In this document: positions 8,210 to 12,852 of the stretch, in pieces
Layout of the letters: the number at the start of each line of letters is the position of its first letter
Numbering within the stretch: the first letter of the stretch is position 1
Assembly: GCA_002701765.1 (NCBI GenBank)
Contig: NZXB01000028.1
Location: forward strand, 4,346 to 17,197
Direction of reading: 5' to 3'
Origin: Porticoccaceae bacterium
GTDB lineage: Bacteria; Pseudomonadota; Gammaproteobacteria; Pseudomonadales; Porticoccaceae
Length of the DNA stretch: 12,852 nt
The notes under the pieces: generated by a model
What the model was told of the DNA's origin: nothing
The model's database searches: none
Seen by the model: only the letters and a program-made list of their open reading frames with translations
Program-made: the position numbers and the translations under genes

Positions 8210-10807
8210 ATGAAAAGTGCTGAGATCCGAAAGGCTTTTTTGGATTATTTTTCAAGCAAGACGCATGCTGTGATAAACAGTAGCAGCCTGGTTCCAGAAA
8301 ATGATCCAAGTCTCCTGTTTACTAATGCGGGAATGGTTCAATTTAAAGATGTGTTTCTAGGCAAAGATAAACGAGCCTATTCAAGAGCTGTTTCTTCCCA
8401 AAGATGTGTTCGGGCTGGCGGGAAGCACAATGATCTTGAAAATGTTGGCTATACAGCCCGCCACCATACATTTTTTGAAATGTTAGGTAACTTCAGTTTC
8501 GGTGATTACTTTAAAGAGGATGCAATTCGGTTCGCCTGGGAATTTCTAACAGATATTTTAAAATTGCCTGAGGACAGACTATGGATCACTGTTCACGTTA
8601 GTGATCAAGAGGCTGAGGACATTTGGTTAAATGAAATTGGTATAGACCCTGAACGGATTACTCGCCTTGATGAGGATAATTTTTGGCAAATGGGCGATAC
8701 AGGTCCTTGTGGCCCATGTACGGAAATATTTTGGGATCACGGAGAACATGTCTCCGGAGGGCCTCCTGGTAGTCCGGACGATGACCTTGATAGATACATC
8801 GAGATCTGGAATTTAGTCTTTATGCAGTTTGAACGAGGTTCCGATGGACAGATGGTTGCGCTTCCTAAACCCTCAATTGATACCGGAATGGGTTTAGAGC
8901 GAATCTCAGCGGTGATGCAAGGTGTGCACAGTAATTATGATATTGACCTTTTTAAATATCTGATCAATTCAGCAGCCAAAATTGTCAGATGTGCTGACAT
9001 TGGCGATGACTCTTTAAAGGTTATCGCTGATCACATTCGTTCATGTGCATTTCTGGCTATGGATGGAGTGATTCCTTCTAACGAGGGACGAGGCTATGTT
9101 CTCAGACGGATTATTCGACGAGCCCTTCGGCATGGCCATAAATTAGGGGCAGATTCCTTATTTTTTTACCAGCTCATCCCTGCACTCGTTGAGGTTATGG
9201 GAGACGCATATCCGGAATTAAAAAATCAGCAAAACCGATTATCATCAATTATTCGTTCAGAGGAGGAACAATTTGCAAGGACTCTTGATAATGGTATGCA
9301 GGTGTTAAATGACGCGATAGATGCCATGCCCGGAAAAACCCTTCAAGGAGAAGTGATTTTTCGCTTATACGATACTTTTGGGTTCCCCACGGATTTAACG
9401 AATGATATTGCGAGGGAACGTTCTATTAAATTAGATATGGAAGGTTATGAAAAATGCATGGAGCAGCAAAGGCGGCGTGCAAGAGAGGCTAGTAGATTTG
9501 TTGTCAGTGCTGCGAGCACGAAAAGTATTGATGGATCAACAGAATTTATTGGACATAATTTCACTGCAGGTGAAGCAAGAATCTCTGCCATTCTTCAAGA
9601 AGATAAATTTGTCGAGGGTTGTGAGATCGATAAAGAAGTGATTATGGTACTCGACCGTACACCATTTTATGCTGAATCAGGTGGGCAGATCGGCGACGGT
9701 GGTTCTATTTATGTTAATGGCAGCGAGTTTGTAGTCACTGATTGTCAGAAGAACAACGACCATCATTTGCACTTTGGAAGAGTAGTTTGCGGCGAATTCA
9801 AGTTGGGTGATAGTGTAAGCACTTCAGTGGACACTCACAAACGGTTGGCAGTATCCAACAATCATTCTACCACACATCTGCTTCATGCGGCCTTGAGGAC
9901 AGTATTGGGCCAACATGTAACTCAACGAGGCTCGCTAGTTGGTCGCGATAGATTACGTTTTGATTTTTCTCATAACGAACAGGTATCTATTGAACAGATC
10001 CGTGACATTGAGCAGATTATCAACGAACAAGTAATCGCAAATACAGAGGTTGAGACGTCTGTGATGTCAATGACAGAGGCAAAAAAATCTGGAGCAATGG
10101 CGTTATTTGGAGAAAAATATGGTGACGAGGTTCGTGTGGTGAGGATAGGCGGAGAATTTTCGGTCGAATTATGCGGAGGCACTCACGTATCGCGGACCGG
10201 CCAAATTGGACCAGTACGAATTTTTTCAGAGTCCAGTGTTGCATCTGGTGTTCGTCGAATTGAGGCGGTCACGGGTCTTGATGCTTTGGTTTATGCCGAC
10301 CAAGCTGAATCGATTTTAGAGAAGGCGTCTTCAATTTTGAAGGGATCGAGGAGCACTATTTTAGATAAATTGAATGCACTTCTCGTTGAAAATAAGCGGC
10401 TTCAACAAGATATGGACACATTGAAAGTTAAAGTCGCAAAGTCCTCAGGCGCCGACTTATTATCCAATGTTGAAAATGTTAATGGAGTTGCGGTGTTAGC
10501 TGAAATTGTTCAAGGAGCAGATGTAAAGAGTCTTCGAGTTTTGGCAGATCAAGTCCGATCAGAACTAGTTCGGGGAGTTTTTGTGTTGGCTGCGATAAAT
10601 GGTGATAGAGCATCATTAGTTGCTGGCGTTACGAAAGATTTAACAGATAGTATTAAAGCGGAAGAGCTAATGAAATTTTTTGTTGGTCAGGTCGATGGGA
10701 AAGGAGGAGGTCGAGCAGACATGGCACAAGGATCCGCCTCAAATATCGAGGCGTTACCAAAAGCTATTGCATCAGTTCCGATCTGGATTTCGGCAAAGGT
10801 TGGTTAG
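8210..10807 (+). CDS. alaS: Alanyl-tRNA synthetase
   Basis: AlaRS charges tRNA-Ala with alanine through alanyl-adenylate and hydrolyses mischarged Ser- or Gly-tRNA-Ala. The protein is 865 aa from the ATG at 8210 (E. coli 876) and aligns throughout. The class II aminoacylation core begins at MKSAEIRKAF and includes LFTNAGMVQFKDVFLG, the FEMLGNFSFGDYFKE stretch, and DNFWQMGDTGPCGPCTEIF. Next comes the tRNA-recognition part with ADHIRSCAF and RGYVLRRIIRRA. The editing site has metal ligands H552 and H556 in HSTTH, plus C655 and H659 in CGGTH. The C-Ala domain ends with GGGRADMAQGSA. GGGG at 8200-8203 lies 6 nt before ATG 8210, so the in-frame TTG at 8198 is unlikely. There is only a 32-nt gap after the HIT gene, with a T-rich run but no hairpin, so readthrough is expected. 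Confidence 0.99.
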   Translation: MKSAEIRKAFLDYFSSKTHAVINSSSLVPENDPSLLFTNAGMVQFKDVFLGKDKRAYSRAVSSQRCVRAGGKHNDLENVGYTARHHTFFEMLGNFSFGDYFKEDAIRFAWEFLTDILKLPEDRLWITVHVSDQEAEDIWLNEIGIDPERITRLDEDNFWQMGDTGPCGPCTEIFWDHGEHVSGGPPGSPDDDLDRYIEIWNLVFMQFERGSDGQMVALPKPSIDTGMGLERISAVMQGVHSNYDIDLFKYLINSAAKIVRCADIGDDSLKVIADHIRSCAFLAMDGVIPSNEGRGYVLRRIIRRALRHGHKLGADSLFFYQLIPALVEVMGDAYPELKNQQNRLSSIIRSEEEQFARTLDNGMQVLNDAIDAMPGKTLQGEVIFRLYDTFGFPTDLTNDIARERSIKLDMEGYEKCMEQQRRRAREASRFVVSAASTKSIDGSTEFIGHNFTAGEARISAILQEDKFVEGCEIDKEVIMVLDRTPFYAESGGQIGDGGSIYVNGSEFVVTDCQKNNDHHLHFGRVVCGEFKLGDSVSTSVDTHKRLAVSNNHSTTHLLHAALRTVLGQHVTQRGSLVGRDRLRFDFSHNEQVSIEQIRDIEQIINEQVIANTEVETSVMSMTEAKKSGAMALFGEKYGDEVRVVRIGGEFSVELCGGTHVSRTGQIGPVRIFSESSVASGVRRIEAVTGLDALVYADQAESILEKASSILKGSRSTILDKLNALLVENKRLQQDMDTLKVKVAKSSGADLLSNVENVNGVAVLAEIVQGADVKSLRVLADQVRSELVRGVFVLAAINGDRASLVAGVTKDLTDSIKAEELMKFFVGQVDGKGGGRADMAQGSASNIEALPKAIASVPIWISAKVG

Positions 10808-10876
10808 CACAATGGAGGCGTCTGCGATAGTTTTATGGCAAGTGCTATTTTTAATAGATAGCTTCGTGGTGCGCTT

Positions 10877-12100
10877 ATGACGTTAATAGTTCAAAAGTTT
10901 GGGGGTACTTCGGTTGGCTCTATTGAGCGAATTCAAGCCGTTGCCTCAAAGATTGCCAGATTTCACAGAGATGGTCATCAGATTGTGGTTACTGTCTCTG
11001 CCATGAGTGGAGAGACGAATCGTCTCATCGCATTATCGCAAGAACTTCAAGACCGGGTGAGTTCCCGAGAATTAGATGTGCTGGTGTCGACTGGCGAGCA
11101 AGTGACAATTGCGTTGCTATGTATGGCTATAGAGGCATTGGGGCTAAAGTCTCGATCATACACGGGCGGACAAGTGCCAATCATTACTGATAGTGCTTTT
11201 GGGAAAGCAAGAATCGAGAGAATTGAACCCAGCAATATCAAGAAAGATCTTGATTTGGGAAGAGTGGTGGTGGTAGCAGGTTTTCAAGGAGTTGACTCGG
11301 AGGGAAACATAACGACCTTGGGCAGAGGAGGCTCGGATACTACAGCGGTAGCTTTGGCGGCAACACTGAAAGCAGATGAGTGTCAGATTTACACCGACGT
11401 CGACGGCGTATATACAACGGATCCGCGGATAGTAATGGAGGCGCGCTTGCTGCCTGAAATTACTTTTGAAGAAATGCTGGAAATGGCAAGTCAAGGGTCG
11501 AAAGTGCTCCAAATTCGTGCGGTTGAGTTTGCAGGCAAGTATGGAGTCCCGCTCCGAGTTAAATCGAGCTTTAATGAAGGCGAAGGAACATTAATAACAT
11601 TAGAGGGGCAAAAAGATATGGAGAAACCTATGGTTTCTGGAATTGCTTTTAATCGGGATGAAGCCAAATTAACTATCAGAGGAATCCCTGATCAGCCAGG
11701 AGTGGCGGCAAAAGTTTTGGGACCGATAAGCGACGCTAATATTGATATTGATGTGATAGTTCAAAACGTGGCCAAAGATAATTCGGCTACCATTACCTTC
11801 ACTGTTAATCGAAGTGAACTTGAATCAGCCGCTGAAATTCTCTCAGTTATCGCCAATGATCTCGGTGCGGAAGAGATTATCGCAGATAGCAAAATCGCGA
11901 AAGTTTCCATCGTTGGCGCGGGTATGAAATCACATGCTGGTGTGGCGACACGAATGTTTGAGTGTCTGGCAAGCGAGGGAATAAATATTCAGCTGATTAC
12001 GACGTCGGAAATCAAAATTGCTGTCGTTATCGAGGAACGTTATTTAGAACTTGCAGTGAGAGCTCTTCATGCGAAATATGGGCTTGAGGCTAGTTATTAG
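10877..12100 (+). CDS. lysC: Aspartate kinase (single-domain, two ACT modules)
   Basis: Aspartokinase phosphorylates aspartate, the first step toward lysine, threonine, methionine and diaminopimelate. The 407-aa protein is the monofunctional type without a homoserine dehydrogenase domain. The kinase domain (1 to about 245) has KFGGTSVGS (7-15), VSAMSGETN (40-48) and LGRGGSDTTAV (148-158), followed by YTDVDGVYTTDPR (172-184). Two C-terminal ACT modules (about 262-335 and 341-407) suggest feedback control by lysine and/or threonine; NIDIDVIVQN (288-297) is typical of the inhibitor-binding region. The start has only a weak GTGGTG 5 nt upstream. It follows alaS by 69 nt, a conserved gammaproteobacterial pairing, and precedes csrA by 182 nt. 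No lysine riboswitch fits in the short leader. A second in-frame start probably yields a regulatory subunit (see 11618). Confidence 0.97.
   Translation: MTLIVQKFGGTSVGSIERIQAVASKIARFHRDGHQIVVTVSAMSGETNRLIALSQELQDRVSSRELDVLVSTGEQVTIALLCMAIEALGLKSRSYTGGQVPIITDSAFGKARIERIEPSNIKKDLDLGRVVVVAGFQGVDSEGNITTLGRGGSDTTAVALAATLKADECQIYTDVDGVYTTDPRIVMEARLLPEITFEEMLEMASQGSKVLQIRAVEFAGKYGVPLRVKSSFNEGEGTLITLEGQKDMEKPMVSGIAFNRDEAKLTIRGIPDQPGVAAKVLGPISDANIDIDVIVQNVAKDNSATITFTVNRSELESAAEILSVIANDLGAEEIIADSKIAKVSIVGAGMKSHAGVATRMFECLASEGINIQLITTSEIKIAVVIEERYLELAVRALHAKYGLEASY
11602..11620 (+). promoter_or_regulatory. Probable internal ribosome binding site and start for the aspartokinase beta subunit
   Basis: AGAGGGG at 11602-11608 precedes an in-frame ATG at 11618 (Met248 of LysC) by 9 nt. 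This ribosome binding site is stronger than the one at the main lysC start. Initiation here would make a 160-aa polypeptide consisting of just the two ACT modules. That is the design of alpha2beta2 aspartokinases such as B. subtilis aspartokinase II and C. glutamicum LysC, where an internal start yields the beta subunit. The position at the kinase/ACT boundary supports function; that it is used here is inference. Confidence 0.55.
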
Positions 12101-12217
12101 TAACTATTCTTTGTAAATCCAGACTTAAATCAGTAGCATTGCATGTGTTCATGTTTTACCGGGAAGGTTTCCGCTGGTTGTGTTGTTCAAGCAAAGTGAA
12201 AGTTAAAATCGATTGCC

Positions 12218-12234
12218 TTGGCAAGGGATATGCT
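12218..12234 (+). promoter_or_regulatory. Candidate sigma-54 (RpoN) promoter of csrA
   Basis: TTGGCAAGGGATATGCT matches the -24/-12 consensus YTGGCACGRNNNTTGCW at all defined positions but two (A for C after TGGCA, A for the first T of TTGC). The invariant GG (12220-12221) and GC (12232-12233) have the required 10-nt spacing. Transcription would start near 12245, giving a leader of about 38 nt that includes the csrA Shine-Dalgarno. The -24 part overlaps a short inverted repeat, TTGCC-TT-GGCAA (12213-12224). No activator site was identified. Confidence 0.5.
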
Positions 12235-12271
12235 CAGATTTTTGTTTTTTGACAAATTAAGGTAAGCAAAC

Positions 12272-12276
12272 AGGAG
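12272..12276 (+). promoter_or_regulatory. csrA ribosome binding site with CsrA-like GGA motif
   Basis: AGGAG lies 6 nt before the csrA ATG. It sits in AACAGGAGAG, which carries the GGA core and part of the ACARGGA motif that CsrA binds, so CsrA may block its own translation as in E. coli. The match is partial and no hairpin presenting the GGA was found, so autoregulation is only suggested. Confidence 0.7.
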
Positions 12277-12282
12277 AGTGCA

Positions 12283-12486
12283 ATGTTGATTCTGACTAGA
12301 AGGGTTGGGGAAACGCTAGTGATTGGTGATGATATTCGCATTACAGTTTTGAGTGCCAGAGGTAATCAGGTAAGAATGGGAGTTAATGCGCCTAAGAACG
12401 TTGCCGTGCATAGAGAAGAGATATATCAGAGAATACAGTCCGAGAAGGATTCCTCACAACCAATTTCAGAATTTGATCGAGAATGA
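12283..12486 (+). CDS. csrA: Carbon storage regulator CsrA (RsmA)
   Basis: CsrA is a homodimeric RNA-binding protein that represses or activates translation by binding GGA motifs in mRNA leaders, controlling central carbon metabolism, motility, biofilm and secondary traits. The 67-aa protein is nearly identical to the family consensus in its core: [17 protein letters not shown] (1-17), [24 protein letters not shown] (27-50). RNA-contact residues L4 and R44 are both present in the first strand and in VAVHREE. The tail after residue 53 is charged and variable, as usual. A strong AGGAG precedes the ATG. The gene follows alaS-lysC, its classical gammaproteobacterial position. In E. coli and many relatives tRNA genes come next, but here a separate amidohydrolase gene follows after 97 nt. 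Confidence 0.98.
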   Translation: MLILTRRVGETLVIGDDIRITVLSARGNQVRMGVNAPKNVAVHREEIYQRIQSEKDSSQPISEFDRE

Positions 12487-12583
12487 CGGGCTAAACTCAA
12501 TTTAAATAATAAAATTTTATTTCAATACGGTGCGCCTTTATCTTAAACAACATACCGAGCAGTAGGAAAAAAATAGGTACTTT

Positions 12584-12852
12584 GTGTCTTCTGATGAATC
12601 AAACAAAGTAATAGACTTGCATGCTCACATAGTTTTTCAAGAGACTATGAATCGAGCGGGAAGTTTCGGTCCGGAAGTATGTACCGATAATGATGGCATC
12701 GTCTTTTTTCGTTTTGGTGGGTATCAAATGAAACCTATGGACTACAGCAAAACGATTTTTATGGATGTGGCTATGAGGTTAGAGGAGATGCATCGCCACG
12801 GTATTGATCTGCAACTTTTATCTCCCAACCCGTTGACTTTTTTTCATCATAT
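12584..12852 (+). CDS. Amidohydrolase, ACMSD-like (partial, runs off the window)
   Basis: The first 89 codons and two bases of a gene reading off the right edge, with no stop. Translation begins with a GTG at 12584, preceded by TAGG ending 6 nt upstream; an in-frame TAG at 12563 limits any further extension. The GTG is favoured because the metal-binding motif IDLHAHI (residues 10-16, with H13 and H15) lies upstream of the first in-frame ATG. The later segment DVAMRLEEMHRHGIDLQLLS followed by PNPLTF resembles the amidohydrolase-2/ACMSD family, which includes metal-dependent decarboxylases and hydrolases of aromatic or related acids. The exact substrate cannot be told from this fragment. It is 97 nt downstream of csrA and could have its own promoter; none was recognised. 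Confidence 0.8.
   Translation, partial: MSSDESNKVIDLHAHIVFQETMNRAGSFGPEVCTDNDGIVFFRFGGYQMKPMDYSKTIFMDVAMRLEEMHRHGIDLQLLSPNPLTFFHH

Noticed and set aside
10827..10854. GATAG ... CTATTTTT as an alaS terminator
   Set aside because: A 5-bp stem with a G-U pair and a 14-nt loop is too weak.
12157..12178. GGAA-GGT-TTCC hairpin as a lysC terminator
   Set aside because: The stem is only 4 bp and no T run follows.
12248..12253. Perfect TTGACA -35 hexamer before csrA
   Set aside because: Seventeen nt downstream is AGGAGA, the ribosome binding region, with no -10 box at any acceptable spacing.
12508..12521. AATAAAATTTTATT palindrome after csrA as a terminator
   Set aside because: The stem is entirely A-T with essentially no loop; it would not form a stable terminator hairpin.

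Overview
The window reads as a compact, low-to-mid-GC (roughly 43-44% by eye) chromosomal segment of a gammaproteobacterium, probably free-living and possibly marine and uncultured. The lineage call rests on gene order (mutS next to pncC-recA-recX, and alaS-lysC-csrA), on close similarity of MutS, AlaRS, CsrA and the YcaR/Trm112 protein to E. coli and Pseudomonas relatives, and on a DUF6491-type secreted protein. There is no 16S rRNA gene, so genus-level placement is not possible. I see no insertion sequence, phage gene, CRISPR array, tRNA or rRNA gene.

Layout. 74-2665 (minus): mutS. 2666-2921: divergent spacer. 2922-5062 (plus): pncC, recA and recX, a DNA-repair and recombination run. 5078-6076 (minus): a YheT-like alpha/beta hydrolase, tail to tail with recX. 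6196-7516 (plus): a secreted DUF6491-like protein overlapping a periplasmic M23 peptidase by 8 bp. 7598-12486 (plus): a translation and post-transcriptional series of Trm112-like protein, HIT hydrolase, alanyl-tRNA synthetase, aspartokinase and CsrA. 12584 to the end (plus): the first 89 codons of an ACMSD-type amidohydrolase, cut by the window edge.

How the genes fit together. MutS, RecA and RecX cover mismatch repair and control of recombination. PncC recycles NMN and commonly sits upstream of recA. The hydrolase and the DUF6491/M23 pair separate recX from alaS, which are close neighbours in E. coli. The Trm112-HIT-alaS stretch is tightly packed (gaps of 16 and 32 nt). lysC and csrA follow after larger gaps, and csrA has a candidate sigma-54 promoter of its own.

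No clearly new multi-gene system is visible; this is mostly core chromosome. The observations most worth testing are the sigma-54-like element before csrA, the missing complete LexA box before recA, a probable internal start in lysC, the substituted zinc-ligand position in the M23 peptidase coupled to a DUF6491 gene, and the HIT gene directly ahead of alaS.
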